From Crotophaga sulcirostris (taxonomy: Eukaryota; Chordata; Aves; Cuculiformes; Crotophagidae): a stretch of 64,000 nucleotides of DNA. The position numbers and the translations under genes are program-made. Of this stretch, positions 1-12,280 are shown one piece after another. The notes under the pieces are model-generated. The model made no database searches. It was not told the DNA's origin and saw only the letters and a program-made list of their open reading frames with translations. Location: positions 586,839 to 650,838 of the forward strand of contig VYZB01000168.1 of NCBI GenBank assembly GCA_013397455.1. Reading direction: 5' to 3'. How positions within the stretch are numbered: position 1 is the first letter of the stretch; each line of letters begins with the position of its first letter.

Positions 1-55
1 AGGACTCTGTAATACTGAAGGAGCAGGTTGAGGGTACAGCATTGATCTGGCTTAC
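1..55 (-). other. CELF4: CELF4 intron, 5' end only (downstream of the 56-205 exon)
   Basis: Read on the minus strand, this begins with the donor GTAAG directly after the exon's last base (complement of position 56). Only the first 55 bases of the intron are present. The exons expected next, carrying the rest of the linker, RRM3 and the stop codon, lie beyond the left edge. Nothing else is visible here. Confidence 0.85.
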
Positions 56-205
56 CTGGGTAAGGGTGTATGCCATTAGCAAACACGGCTTCTGCAGCGG
101 GCTGCCCATTAGCCTGCGGCGGGAGGCCAGTGAAACCATTCACCCCAATTGGAGATGGGATGCTAGGCACAGCTGGTGCAGTTATGCCAGGAGGCGTGCT
201 TCCAC
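56..205 (-). CDS. CELF4: CELF4 internal exon, Pro/Gly-rich part of the RRM2-RRM3 linker
   Basis: This 150-nt exon has acceptor TTGCAG (complement of 206-211) and donor GTAAGC (complement of 50-55). It takes two bases to finish a Gly codon split with the 4809-4956 exon, then encodes 49 codons and leaves one base over. The peptide reads [10 protein letters not shown], then [10 protein letters not shown] and [10 protein letters not shown], ending [11 protein letters not shown]. This is the CELF linker just before RRM3; the TPPG and IGVNGF wording matches vertebrate CELF4 better than CELF3, CELF5 or CELF6. The segment is low complexity and probably disordered. In CELF proteins this linker contributes to splicing-activation and translation roles, while the RRMs bind UG-rich RNA. 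At 150 nt the exon could be skipped without shifting frame. The plus-strand open frame over it is an antisense shadow. Identity rests on remembered family sequence. Confidence 0.93.
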
Positions 206-3200
206 CTGCAAGTAGGCAAGACACAAAATCAGAGCTGGTGAGGGCTGGAAGCAATAACTACTCAAAGTACTGACACAACAGCTGCGACCACGACACAGAA
301 GTCTTCTGATAATTCAAGAAATGAAAAGGCTCTGAAGCGGTCATTGAAAGAAAGGGACTGCTTGCCACTGCTCTTCTATTTGGAAAGCACTTAATAAAGG
401 CTTGCAAAAATTTCTTCAACCGAATGAAACTTTTGTTTAATGATCATGGTCTCTAGACTAGACACATAGCTAACATTATGCAACAGAAGATTCCAGAAAT
501 ATCATCCATCCTCCTCAATTTTCTCCATGGAGTATTAGCTGTTTAAATTGCTAAATAATAAGACACTTCTTTCCTAGATACCATTGAGCCCCAGAAACAA
601 ATTCTCGGTCCCACCTTTCTACAAAAGTTCCTCCCAATTTCTCTTTGGAGGTGTCTGCTTTGTGAGTGTATAGATTTCCAAGACTATTCTGTCTCCACTC
701 TCATGAATACACATTTCAAGTACAACTCATTCTGAGTTTTCTTAGCACAACAGAACCTCAAAAGGTTTGGCAAGTTGATTTGTTGCTTAAAAGCAACCAG
801 TCATATTTTTTTTAGTGTCAGTTTTTGGCCCAGACTTTACTTTGTAGAGTTTTATCAGAGAACTCCCGCTCAACAGGGGCAAAATTTGGGCTAGATTTAT
901 TTCTTTCATGGAATCACAATCCTCTCTTTATTCTCAGATGCATCCTATAATGCTGCTATTTCAGAAGAACAATTTAGTCTTTATGTTTTGTGGGGGATCC
1001 TGTCACCCACGGGTAGAGAATTCTTTAATGTCTGAAGGTAAATAAATTCCTCTGCTACTTTATTGTCTTCTATGTATGTTTAAAATGACTGGGCAGCTTG
1101 TGCTTTTTGCAACATATTCGGGATGTTTTGGGGGGCCCAAAATGAATTTGCAATAAGTAGAAGATCATATTTTTCTCTTGCTAGCTGTGGGTGGCAAGTT
1201 AAACTGTATTATCTTCAGCAATATCTTTCTGTGTTAAGGTATACTACTGATTGAAAGCACTATTTCTGCAGTATCCTCTTTTTTTTAAACCAACTGCAAA
1301 AACTTTCCTCACCACAGTAGCATTCCATGATATGTTAGTCCAATAAGACACACAGATTGACTGCTTAATTCTGTGTTGGTGCTTTAAGAAAACCAATAGA
1401 AATGCCTGAGATATTTTAATATGTTCTGATTTGAGTAGTCCAAAAATGAGGCAAGATTTCATCTCTTTTCTTATAACCTGAGCAGAGAAGCTTCTGCTTC
1501 CCCTTTGCTTATTCAGATATTGTTGGCCTTTCAAAATGTCCTCTATGGAAGTACAAGGAGCCAACAGTGGTGGCAACTGAAGTCCAAAGGCAATGCTCTT
1601 AGCATATGCCATCAGTTTGCAAATCACAAAGGCTAGTTAAAATTTCAGTTGCTTTTCTGAATCTCTCCTTTATTTGCATAGACAATGTAAGTAATTTTTT
1701 CTAGAATAGCAGCAAGGGATTTGTGCTTGCTATTTTGTGCATGTCTAAGGAGTTTAGGCATATTCATTGCAATTCTTTAATTTTCTTCTTATAAAGAACC
1801 ACCCTGGAGAGGTCAGAGCTGTAGTTGGAGTAAAACTGGCATAATGCCACCGCAGAGAACAAACGGCAATGATGCATGCCAGTTGTGGATTTCATCCCTG
1901 GTTTGAGATTTCTTGCTGCAGCTTCACCAATTGCAGATTTACAACATGGAGGGAAGGAGAAGACAAGGAACGAATCCCAAATGAAATTGCATATCTGACC
2001 CTCCTATGCCACCCTTAACATTGACAGACCCACTGCAGGCCCCCTTTTCACCTTGATTATACAAATAATGGGAGATATGCAAAACTTGAATCAAACTTTC
2101 ACAGATGTCAATTTAATTGCCTTGCAATTATGGACTGTTGTGTGAAATAAACCTGACTTTTGATAGGAAAGTGTCAAAAATGTTAGCAGGCAACACAAAG
2201 TTTTTGTGGCCTGAGTAACCCATTGGGACTGCCTACTGCTGTCCGCTGACTGAAGGCAAAACAGGTGACTAGTTTAAACTATATGTATGACTTCTTTTAT
2301 GGTTAAAGCCAGGTGAGATGGATCCTGTCTCTAGTCTGTCAGGTTTGTCTGGGTCTAAAACTCTTCAAGTTGCCAGGTCTCGTGGGAGCTCATGAGCCTG
2401 AATGAACTCATGGCCACATCCCAAGGAACCCACTCCCCTAGAGGCGGGATGCACAGAAAACTAGCTGGATTAGGAGACCTGGAGACACCAGAACAGAGGC
2501 ACTGTGTTCAGCTAATACTTCAGAAGCATCTAGGACTTCTGGGTTACCGGTGTCCTTTTCCTAGCACATTTTTTCTTTCGCTTAGGAAAGATCATAACAT
2601 TTCTCTTTTTTTTCGATGTTCCAAACACTTTGTCTAATGCCTGTTTTTCAGAGAACTTTGAAATGTTTCATTTTCATTCCAAGTCAGAACAAAGATTTAC
2701 TTCAATGACTGGGAATCCTGCTATGAAGCAGAATGATCATTTTCTATTTGGCTTTCTGAATGCTAACAAAAGCCAGCAGGAGAATTCATGTTAGGCTTCA
2801 GATATCTCCTGGCTACCCAGACATCACTGCTAGTGTTGTAGGCTTGCTTGCTCAGACGTTATGTGAAACATTTTCTATGCACCTTATCAAAAGCTTTGTG
2901 AGTGTTGTAGTAATACAAGGAGTCATTTCAAAGTCTAAACATTTCACCCAAGGAATAATTGTCAATGAATGTTTCCACAACACATTACAATGGTTTTTCA
3001 TGAAGGAAGCTACCCATTCAAGGTAAATCTGCAATAATGTCAAAGTGCATAGTGTCCATGATTGCAAATGTGTCATATGGAGAGTGAAAAATCTGGCACC
3101 ATGAAAGAGAACAAATAATCATCTAAAACAGCGTCTTATTTTCAGTAATGACCATTCACAGGTGCCCTGGAAAGAATGTAAAAACCATAAGCTCTCCTCT

Positions 3201-3750
3201 CCTGTAATTTGACAGTAAGAGCTTAACAGTTCCCAGGAAGGCAGCAGGCACATCAGAAGAGCAGCAGAGCTTACACTGAAGATGGGCTGAGATATTTTTC
3301 ATGTGCTGGGTATCATGGCAGGCCCAGAATCTGCCTCTTGTATTGGTGTTTACACACCTATGTCACAGAACTCAATCATTCTCAAGATTTATTTATATGC
3401 AAAAGAGCTTGTGCTCTTCTGTGGTGGTGCCATCACAAACCACCACCTGGACTGAGTTTTCCAGGCCCTGAGAGCATTTGAATTCCAGGCAGTCTTTGTT
3501 TGACTCTCTCTGCTTCCACCAACACAAAACAAATCTAGCTAACGCAAATATGATAATCTTTCCAGCAGTGGGTTTAAAGGGTGCACATATAATTAAGCCA
3601 CTTTTCTATTTGGATTTGCAGTAGCTCCATTGACTTATTGTTTATACATTTATCGTTGTGTAAACATGTATTTCAAAATGTGTGTTAGAAGATTTTTGAG
3701 TCAAGTGCTTTTCCTTGGTTCTCCATAAGTTTGTATAGAGTGAGATAGAT

Positions 3751-3780
3751 CTTCCTTCCTTTTTTTCTTTCTTTCTTTCT
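3751..3780. repeat. Pyrimidine microsatellite (TTCC/TTTC)n
   Basis: A 30-base all-pyrimidine run of imperfect TTCC and TTTC units lies immediately beside the CR1 fragment. On the transcribed (minus) strand it is a GGAA/GAAA purine run. Its position at the truncated boundary of the CR1 copy suggests slippage at the junction; this is inference. Confidence 0.8.
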
Positions 3781-3787
3781 GGAAAAA

Positions 3788-4520
3788 AAATTCTTCCTTG
3801 TCTCTAGTCTGAATCTGCCCTCTTTTAGTCTAAAACCATTGTCCCTTGTATTGTCACTACTGGCAGTGTTAAAGTCTGTCCTCATCTTTCACAGAAGCCC
3901 TTTTCAAGTACTGAAAGGCCACAATAAGGTCTCCCTGGAGCCTTCTCTTCTCCAGGCTGAACAACTCCAGCTCTCTCAGACTTTCTTCACAGAGGAGATG
4001 TTACATTCCTCTGATCATTTTTGAGACCCTCCTCTGGATCCACCCCAACAGGTCCATGTCTTTCCTGTGCTGTGGGCTTCAGAGCTGGACACAGTACTCC
4101 AGGTGGGATCTCACAAGAGCAGAGTAGAGGGGGAGAATCACCTCCCTTGACCTGCTGGGCCAAGCTTCTTTTGATGCAGCCCAGGATATGGTAGGTTTTC
4201 TGGGCTGCGAGCGCACATTGCTGGCTCATGCACATCTTTTCATCTATCAGTGTATTGAAAGTTGCTCCAACCCAGGTGCAGGACCTTACACTTGGCTATG
4301 TTGAACCTCATGAGGTTCACATGGTCCTACTTCTCAAGCTTGTCCCTCTGGATGGTATCCCGTCTTTCAAGCATGTCAATCGCACCACTCAGCTTGTTGT
4401 CATCTGCCAAACTTGCTGAGGGTGCTCTTGATCCCACCGTCTATGCTATTGATGTAGATATGAAACAGTACTGGTCCCTTTACAAACCCCTGAGAAACAC
4501 CACTTGTCACTGATGTCCAT
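3788..4520 (-). mobile_element. CR1 LINE fragment, ORF2 C-terminal part, degenerate
   Basis: The plus strand reads as the antisense of a CR1 non-LTR retrotransposon, recognisable by phrases such as the block around 3925-3965 (ending TCCAGGCTGAACAAC), the CAGTACTCCAGGTGGG block near 4093, and CTTTTGATGCAGCCCAGGAT near 4170. Translated on the minus strand, pieces match the C-terminal region downstream of the CR1 reverse transcriptase: the [11 protein letters not shown] stretch near 4200-4235 and the GFRLKEGRFRLETRK stretch near 3785-3830. The 3' terminal tail repeats are missing and the reading is broken by frameshifts and stops. The element lies in the same orientation as CELF4. It is a dead, 5'-truncated copy, and the clearest single sign that this is bird-like DNA. 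Confidence 0.92.
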
Positions 4521-4808
4521 CAGGAGTCTTTGCCCTTATAATTATTTCACAATATAGAAGCTGACCCCCAGCTGGCCTCAGCCCTGTCAGAGATGGTGAC
4601 AGCCTTTCTCTGCATTTTCCTTCTCCCAGAGCACAAAAAGCTGTTATTAACTCCAACCGGTACTTCTGGTGGCCTTCATCAGCAAGACCAATGGTTCACT
4701 AAACACCCTCTGGGGTTGAATCCATCATCTAAAGTGTCCTTTCAGGTCTCCTCTGAGATCTAGCCAGATCTTCCTGCCCTTCACGCTTTCCATTCCCCGG
4801 CCCCTTAC

Positions 4809-4956
4809 CTGAGGTTGGTGTCATGGGGGCGGCTGCCAGCCCGTTCATGTTCAGAGCCGCCATCTGTTGCATCTGGGCCGCGGCGAAGGCTGCCATGGGG
4901 TTCAGGTAGCCGCCCTGCGCCACCGAAGCCATGATCGCGGCTTGCTGCTGCATCAG
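4809..4956 (-). CDS. CELF4: CELF4 internal exon, Ala/Met/Gln-rich linker
   Basis: This 148-nt exon has acceptor TTTGTTCCAG (complement of 4957-4966) and donor GTAAGG. It starts in phase 0 with CTG ATG and gives 49 codons plus one base: [17 protein letters not shown], then [20 protein letters not shown] and [11 protein letters not shown]. This block is the best CELF4 discriminator, because CELF3 has a related but different run here and CELF5 and CELF6 diverge strongly. The Ala/Gln/Met bias suggests a flexible or helical low-complexity activation segment. The length is not a multiple of three, so skipping it alone would shift the downstream frame. The exon is much richer in G, C and CpG than the surrounding intron. 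I remember Leu rather than Ile at the AAIMAS position in mammals; this is conservative and unverified. Confidence 0.96.
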
Positions 4957-6522
4957 CTGGAACAAAGAGAGCAGGGAAAAAATATCACGCAGTCACTAGC
5001 AGGACAGCCCATGGCACTGGCACCTGGATGGGGACCTGGTGAGAGTGTAAAGCATCCCTCTGTTTTGAGATGTCAGTTTACTATGCCTGTGGTATCCTCT
5101 AGCCTTGGCCTTACTTCTCGTTAAAGGGGCTGGAGGCAAAGTGCATCCATCCTGAGGTCTTTATGGTCCCCACACTCACAATGTATTCCCTAGTGTGGAG
5201 GCCTCCTGTGAGTTAGACTCAGCCCTCTGACTCCCTGGCCTTTTCCTAATGACAAAAGCAGCAAAAAGACATTATGTGTTCTTTAGCAGAGAAGTTTCAA
5301 GGCTTATGGTGCTTAGAGTAAAGGTCTGGGAAAGCAATACTGGCTGTTGGTGGGAGACCAGTGTATGTGGAGTGGTGGGGAGAGAGGATTCCTCTCCAGA
5401 ACAGCAAGCTTAGCTAGTTCTCTAGTGATAACCTGATTTGGTTTAATCTGTCAGTGACAAAAATCAGTTTTTCTTATGCTGCTGGGAGGCCTCTGCTGGG
5501 CATCAAGTGAAACCATGGCCAAGTCTTGCAATCAGATTACAGCACTGTTTCTAACACAACCAAACTGAGACTCCTGGAAGAGCTACAAAAGAGAAGGGAG
5601 CTCCCTTACTTTAGCAAGATTAATTCTGTGTAGGTGGAAAAAACCTTCCCTTTGTTTTTGATGTAGAATGACTTCCATAATTTTACTTTTTTTTTCTCCA
5701 GAAAGTGGTCAAAATGTTGCTTCTTTTAGGGCACCTACAAAATGCAGAAAGAAAGATCCCAGTCTATATTTTTCAGGCATTTGGGGGTAAAAATTTTGGA
5801 GCGGAAGGGTGGTGAATGAATATGTATACTTGAAATTCTTCTAACGTTAAAACTAGACTTTGCTATCATCAGACTTTGCTATCATAATTTCACACTCTGA
5901 AGCCAGCACACAGTCATTGCAGTTCATGTATTCATGTGTGCCTGCAGTGGGCTTGTAAAATGCTCTGGCGCGAAGGAGAAGGCAGCTTGGATTAAGCTGC
6001 CTCTTGTCCCCTTCCCTGGGGCTGTGCAAAAAGCCGTATGAGGTATGTATGAGTCTGCATCTGACACTTGCTAGTGACCAGTAGTGGATGCTTAGAAAAA
6101 GTGTAGGGGAAAGAGGATCAACAGAGAGTGAAAACTCATTCTCTTCATTCCCCAGCCTCTGGTAATGCATGACTTGATGATAATAGTGGAGAAAGTAACT
6201 ATTTTTCTGTAGCGATTTTAAGAAGTGACTCATGACTTTACTGTCTCTGGAACTGGAGTACCTCGGTTTTGCTGCTCTCTGTGATTTCACCCTCTCTTCC
6301 ACTGGGAAATCACCTTCTGATGCTATTGTTTAAGCACATGGGGCATGCTTCTTAGCATTAAACAGACTTCAAAAGTCATGGCAAGTAACAGATTGCTCCC
6401 TGTTATTTGGTTTAATATTGAAATATCAGCTAAATTAGCTTTTCAAACAAATACACGGTAAAACAAATCCTTGAAATCACTATGTTCATTCCGATGCTGT
6501 GAAGAGACCTAAGTAAACGATG

Positions 6523-6682
6523 ATCTGCCACTGACCTGTAGCATAATCATGGACTAGTTGTGTAAACTTGCCTTGGTTTCTCCAGCAATAAAATGGGATG
6601 TAGGATACCTGCCTCCCCTTGTAGGAGTGCCTTCAGGTCTACAGATGAAAAGTGCTGTACTAGAGTTGAGTGCTATTATTTT
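6523..6682 (+). mobile_element. MIR-like SINE relic
   Basis: The order of motifs follows the MIR core: GACTAGTTGTGTAAACTTGCC, then GGTTTCTCCAGCAATAAAATGGGATGTAGGATACCTGCCTCCC, then the tail-like AAAGTGCTGTAC and GAGTGCTATTATTTTGT. The match is by eye and strongly diverged, as expected for a SINE family older than the amniote split. Confidence 0.6.
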
Positions 6683-8979
6683 GTATAGCATAATGTAGAT
6701 TTGTGGCAAGGTACTGGCTTTCCCTTTGATTGTTAATGACCCTTTTTATTATACCCTGCGTAAGACACTTTCACATTTTAATTAGTGATATCCTGTTCTT
6801 TGTAATTACTGATGGAGTGATTAGACAATCTTTTCTATTATACTATGATGCTGATTCCCCTTTAAGGACTACATTTGTTTCTAGGCATCGTTTGGGTTTA
6901 TTCTCCAGAGAAGGCACTGGGCAGACGATTTTAGTAAGTATGCCAATGAAGTGATGAGGAAGGGGGAATCCATCCATCTTTAGCACTGGATTGACTCCAG
7001 CTCGGATTATGCTGACCCATATCTCATTTTCTGTGCTGGGTATTTTCACCTGGGGAGAGTTGAGCACAAAACTGGCCAGCTGCAGAAAGGATGGCCAAGA
7101 TTTGTGCTTATAGGATCTGTGTAGTGCTGCTGGGTAAAGCAGCACCTCTGAGATGAATGCAATTGCAAGGGATAGGGACAGTTCTGATCTGGCCTTTTCT
7201 CTGTGTTTCTCCAAAGCTGACCAGAGCTCCATGAACAAACCTAGCCCAAAACACAGTGTGATATATGGCTGGTCATGTGTGTGCCATGGTCAGTCTGGTT
7301 GGCAGATAACATACTGCTATTTGTACCAGAGACCTTGCAGGGCAGGCAGTGGGCTACGTTTTTGGCATTTCCCGTTGTCAGATTCAGTAACTAAATACGG
7401 AGCCAGCCTAAGGGGTAAACCAGGATCTTCTCCATAGCTGGAAGAAATATAGCATCCCATACCTGAACACAGCCATGAATCCCAGAAAAATGACTTTATT
7501 TCCTTGGCTAGAGAGAGGACCCCGACTGTGTCTCAGCCACATCTAGACATTACAGCCCTTGGCAACACTCCTGTCACTCTTATACTCTTACGTTCCATTC
7601 ACATCCCTTTTTCTTTGGTTGGGGGCGCTGTGGGGTCAGTGACAAAGGGGAAGGGGAGGGGCATCCTTTCCAGCTGCTGGTGGCCAAAGCGTGGCTGAGT
7701 GCAGCTGCATCGAGGGGCTGGGAGGATCAGAACTCGGTCACCTTGAAAGAAGCTGATGGCATAGACCTACGTTCTTCCCCTCAGGATGGCTCCAGGAAAA
7801 TTTACAAAAGAAGGGCAAGTACCCTAAGGGCCACCAGTCTTCCTCACAAAATCTCTGGAGTATTCCCAAATGATCTCAACTAAAAGTCACCCCACTACTT
7901 CTCCAGCTCCCACTGAAGAAAAATGTCCTGTTCGCTTGCCTTTCACTTTGAAAGAGGCCCGGTTTATGGTCCCAGTTAATAAAGCCATAGAAAGTGAGGC
8001 AGTGACCCCACCAGAGGCAAATCAATACCAGCAAGGCCCCTGGGTATTGTGTACTTTAAAATATGCCATTTGAAATGCAGATTTTCCCTGCCTAGGTTGG
8101 GGCCACAGAGCACTAATCAGAAAGGCAGCAGCCTTATTATCTCAGACTGATCCAAGGGGACGGAGAGGAGCTTTTCCTTTCCTCAGCTGAAAGGACATAT
8201 TTCCTTTTGCTTCTCTTACTTTCTTGGCATGATCTTTGCCTGAGCATTTAGAGCTTTTTCCCATTCAATTTTATAGATTCATTCCCTCTTTCCTCCAACC
8301 TGGCCTTTACTATTGCTCAAATATTTAACTTCTGAGGAGTCCAGGAAATGCTATGAAACTCATTCATGCCCCAAACCAACACTTCAAGAGCTATGAGACT
8401 GCAGGTCCCCATACCAGGGCTGGACAACTAATGGGTCAGCTGGAGAGACACTGATAAGGCCATCCAAAGTGTGTGGAGGAGTGGTAAAGACGTGTGGTCA
8501 ACAGAGAGAGATAGTAGGATCCCTCTTACACACCTTTTTTACCTCAAATATAGCCAGCTCTGTCATCAGTGGGTGGATAGGCACCTCCACAAGATTATCC
8601 ATCCTATCCTAGCACAGGAGATTAAGAGAAAAAGCAGTAAAATGTGCAGTTTTTCACCACAAGTGGGTCAAAGCAAGAGCTTGCCGGTACATATTGCTCT
8701 CTCCACATCTTGCTGCTACCTTTGCACCAGGACAGATGCACGCCTAATGCTGCCAAGCACCAGGCCAGGTGCAACACCGGCACAGCATTAAACACACAGC
8801 ACAAAAGCACAGTGCTTACTTCTGGTTATCCTCCCAAAAGTGGTTCCCTGTGTGGTCACTGCCAGTCTAGTAGCATGGGATGAGGAAATGCAGGCAGAGA
8901 TGGGGCTGGGAATGGGATGGCTGCCTCTGGCATCAAGTGATTATCAGACAGCAAGGTCATGCAACTACACTCAACAAAA

Positions 8980-9070
8980 GGAAATATTATCCTTTTCTTA
9001 CAGGAGGAACAGGTGCATAGAGAGCTGAAGTCGTTTACTCAAGGCCAAAGTCTCCTGCTAGAAATAGGAC
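8980..9070 (-). mobile_element. MIR-like SINE relic (core, antisense)
   Basis: The plus strand reads CTTACAGGAGGAACAGGTGCATAGAGAGCTGAAG and then GTTTACTCAAGGCCAAAG. This follows the reverse complement of the MIR core, in which an acagatgaggaaactgaggc-type phrase precedes an aagtgacttgcccaagg-type phrase. Only the core portion is recognisable. Confidence 0.5.
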
Positions 9071-9300
9071 AAGGATGCTGCAACTTGCTTCCTCCAGCCT
9101 ATCTCCCCCTCTAAAGAAATACATGTGAAACTGAAGAAGAGAAAAGGATTATTTCTGATGTGCTCTTTTTGAAATAGCATGATCATTGCCCTTGGAGAAG
9201 GCTTACTCTAAACAATCTGATGACCTCATTTTTTTCAGTGTTATATTCTATCCTTGTCTCAGAAACACATTTTGTTTGAATTTTCTTATTCTTCATTCAG

Positions 9301-9490
9301 TAATAATAATAAAACTAATAACAGCATCCCATGCTTCCTGCCTCTAACGATCTATACAAATACTTAGCTAATTAATCCTCATGGTATTCCTGTGATAGAA
9401 TGAGGTAAGTAAAGAGATCAATCAAGCAGTAAGAGGACTCATATTTGGTAAAATCACAGAACTGATGAATTCACGTCTGTTTTACCTAAC
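9301..9490 (-). mobile_element. MIR-like SINE relic (tail and core, antisense)
   Basis: A TAATAATAATAA start is followed by TAATTAATCCTCATGGTATTCC, then GATAGAATGAGGTAAGTAAAGAGATCAATCAAGCAGTAAGAGGA. This is the order of an antisense MIR: tail, the attaatcctcacaacaaccctatgaggtag-type block, then the core. It is heavily diverged. It lies about 230 bases from the neighbouring MIR-like relic in the same orientation. Confidence 0.45.
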
Positions 9491-12170
9491 TGGCCACTGG
9501 GAAATTTAAAAAAATATCTCCCAAGCCTTCAAACAAACAGAGGATATTTTATTAAAAAATCAGAAAGGTCTTTCAGACATTTTTTTAATGTCTTACTGGA
9601 AACAGAAAACTCTGCTTCAAAAATAAAATTTAGATTTTATTTAAATAAAAAAGAAGCAAATGTGCAACATCTGGATTCCTGTGTCTTACTGTCTCTTTGA
9701 AGCTTGTTATGCAACGGTTTGCATTTCTAAGTTCCTGAGAATTGTGGAAAAAATCCAAGACCTGAAAAAAAAAAAGTGTGTAAAGCCCAAATCTGACTGT
9801 TCGTTATTTCTGAATTACCAGGGATCTGATGATCAAAAATATGGTATTATCCCTGTTACAGTGTATTATGACTTCGAAATAGCTTCCTCTTCTGGAATCG
9901 ATCAGAACAAGTGATTTGCACAACAGGTAGCATTTATCAAATATACTCTCCTATATTGATCATTTAAGTATAATATTTTTTATATGCAGAATATAGTCTA
10001 TAGTCAGTAAATTTTCCCTGATTTCATAGAGCAAGCTGTATTTTTTTAAGTATCTTTCCAAAATAACTTCACAGTATGAATTGAATAAATATTGGAGGAG
10101 CCGATTCTTCCCTTCAGCAGTACTTCAGATCAGCTAGCAGAAGTACCCTTTCATCTCCACAGGAGCTGGGACAGGGAGGCAGAGCGGGGCTTTTACGGTC
10201 AGTGCAGTAGTCAGTGCTGCTTTAACTTTCCAAGGTGACCACTTATGACAAGGACTGAGCACCATGCTCTGCTGGATGTTCCCATATTTGTTGCAGTTTC
10301 AGTTTGCAGTTCAGGAGCTGTAGTCAATTGTACTTTTTCAGAATGAGGGGAGCTGGATCTACTGAAGGGAAAGGACTTGCTCTAGGTCAAAGAGCAAATG
10401 TTACCATTGCACATGTTGGCTCAGCCCCCACTTGTCTGTTTTTACTCAGTAACTGCATGTCGGTCTCCTGCTGCAGGATGCAATAAGTCCCATGGCTGAA
10501 ATTTGACCAGGAGACTGTGGCTAGCACTCCCACCCCATTTTTTATGCAAACTTGATTTACGACTTTGATCTCATTTTTAAATAATTTAAAAATTAAATAA
10601 TTTATACAGTATCTGTCACTTTCCAAGTCTCCTTCCTTTGTTCTTGCTTTGTTTTTCTGTGTTTTCCCATCTTCCTGACCATTTTTGTTCTGTGTACATT
10701 TCCTTTCCTGCACGGCGGGACAGCAGTGATGTGAGACAGCTGCTAACTACTTGCCACTTTCTTCATAGAAAGAGGACCTACAGGAACTTCTGTCACTGTT
10801 GCTTATTTGGACTAGGACTATACTATGACCATTGATAGTCTGGTTTGATTTTTATCACTTATGATTTTGGATTTGGCCACTCCATCACTCACCAGGGACT
10901 AAGAGGATGTGCTATGTTGCTCTCAGCTGGGGTGTGTGCCTGCAGGTTTGTTCTTGACTGGCAGCAAATCAAAAGTGGTGCAATGTAGCATCAGTTTCCT
11001 TCTCTCCAGGCTGAGCTCAGATCTATACCCCAAGCTGTCCTTAACTGAGATTACAGAAACAGCTATCAATACCCAACCGATGTAGACCCGCAGTAACCTG
11101 ATAACAAAAAGCATGAGTGCCCCATACATGTGTGAACTAAAATAAATAATTTCCCCATAAAAGGGGAAGCTAAATGAGTATGAGAAGATTTTGCTGAAAA
11201 GAAAAAAAATAAAGTAATCAAAAAAACCCCCTGAAACAAATTAGTATAGGGGCTCTGGGAGCTTTAGGGAATCATGACTTGCCTTGAGCTGCATACAAAA
11301 GAGGTGAGGTGGGTCTCATTGTGACTTTCTGTGTCACTTGAACAGCACACAGAGTTAGTGCCAAGCTTTGTCTGGTCTGCTTGCAGGTGACACATGAGGA
11401 GGAGAGGCAAAAACCACACACAGAGGTAAAACCCCTCTGCTTCCTGATTTTTTTACCTCTGGATCTGAGGCCATATGGCTTCTGAACCCAAGGACTAGTT
11501 ACTTAGCTGATGTGAGGCTGTTGTTGATATCAAGGTTAAAGTTGCTTAAACTGAGTTTGAGTGGCTTGGCAGAGAGCAGCAGCAGGGAGTGAACTGTGAC
11601 ATGGCTGTTTGCTGAGCTGCAAAGGAGGTAACTTAAAGAGAAGGCCCTAAAGCAGTTCTTGTGGCAACACTAATAACTAAATAACTATCAGTCAAACACT
11701 GATGGACTGACACCCTCACTACCACTCCTCAGTGGTGCTGCTGGGTTTGCAAATCCATGGCTACCTACTAATCTCTCAAACGGCTGCACCATGTGGGTTT
11801 TTGCAGCAATGGCCACCTTGATGCACGGAGACTGTTTTGGGGCATACAATGCCTCTCCACGGGAGATTCAGCAACCTTCTCCGTGTGGATGGACCATTAG
11901 AAACTGCTGATTAACCAGTTTTCATGGGATTGCTTGGGAACTCTTATACGGAGACAAGGTTGAACTGCTGTGGGATAGCTGTGAGGACAGGTTACAAGTG
12001 TGATTCAGAGAGCCCAGTGACTCCTGCCAATCCTGGCCTTACTGCTAAGCACTGAGGCAGTCCTTAAACACGTGTTACCATCACGCTGCTATGTGAAAAC
12101 CCATGGAGACACAGCACAAGAGAGAGCCATGACTCCAAGGGAGAAAGGAAGATAAATAAGTCTGATCATC

Positions 12171-12280
12171 AGTTTTATTTGTACATGGGGAAACGAGACC
12201 AGAGGGTCAAACGATTCACACAAGGTCACATGCGTTGCTGGTGGCAGTGGCATCAGCTGTCACTGCTGTCCAGCTCTTGT
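12171..12280 (-). mobile_element. MIR-like SINE relic (antisense)
   Basis: The plus strand shows TTTTATTTGTACATGGGGAAACGAGACCAGAGGGTCAAACG, followed by ATTCACACAAGGTCACATGCG and a GGTGGCAGTGGCA stretch. This matches the antisense MIR layout of a bcatgaggaaactgag-type phrase, cttgcccaaggtcacacagc-type phrase and ggcagagc-type phrase. It is one of the better preserved MIR-like copies in the window. Confidence 0.6.

Larger units (their letters stand above)
206..4808 (-). other. CELF4: CELF4 intron (about 4.6 kb)
   Basis: The intron runs from donor GTAAGG (complement of 4803-4808) to acceptor TTGCAG next to position 205. Nearly all of 206-3750 looks like ordinary unique AT-rich intron, with no exon-like or gene-like reading on either strand. 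From 3751 there is a pyrimidine microsatellite, followed by a degenerate CR1 fragment to about 4520. The last 290 bases before the upstream exon are unique sequence. The short open frames at 1244-1627, 2392-2637 and 2760-3076 match no protein I recognise and are best read as chance. Confidence 0.85.

Noticed and set aside
70..273. Plus-strand open frame over the first exon
   Set aside because: Antisense shadow of the CELF4 exon at 56-205.
4867..5124. Plus-strand open frame over the Ala-rich exon
   Set aside because: Antisense of a GC-rich coding exon, which lacks stops for compositional reasons.
5853..6302. 149-codon minus-strand open frame
   Set aside because: No family resemblance or splice context, and it begins in a local tandem duplication; read as chance.
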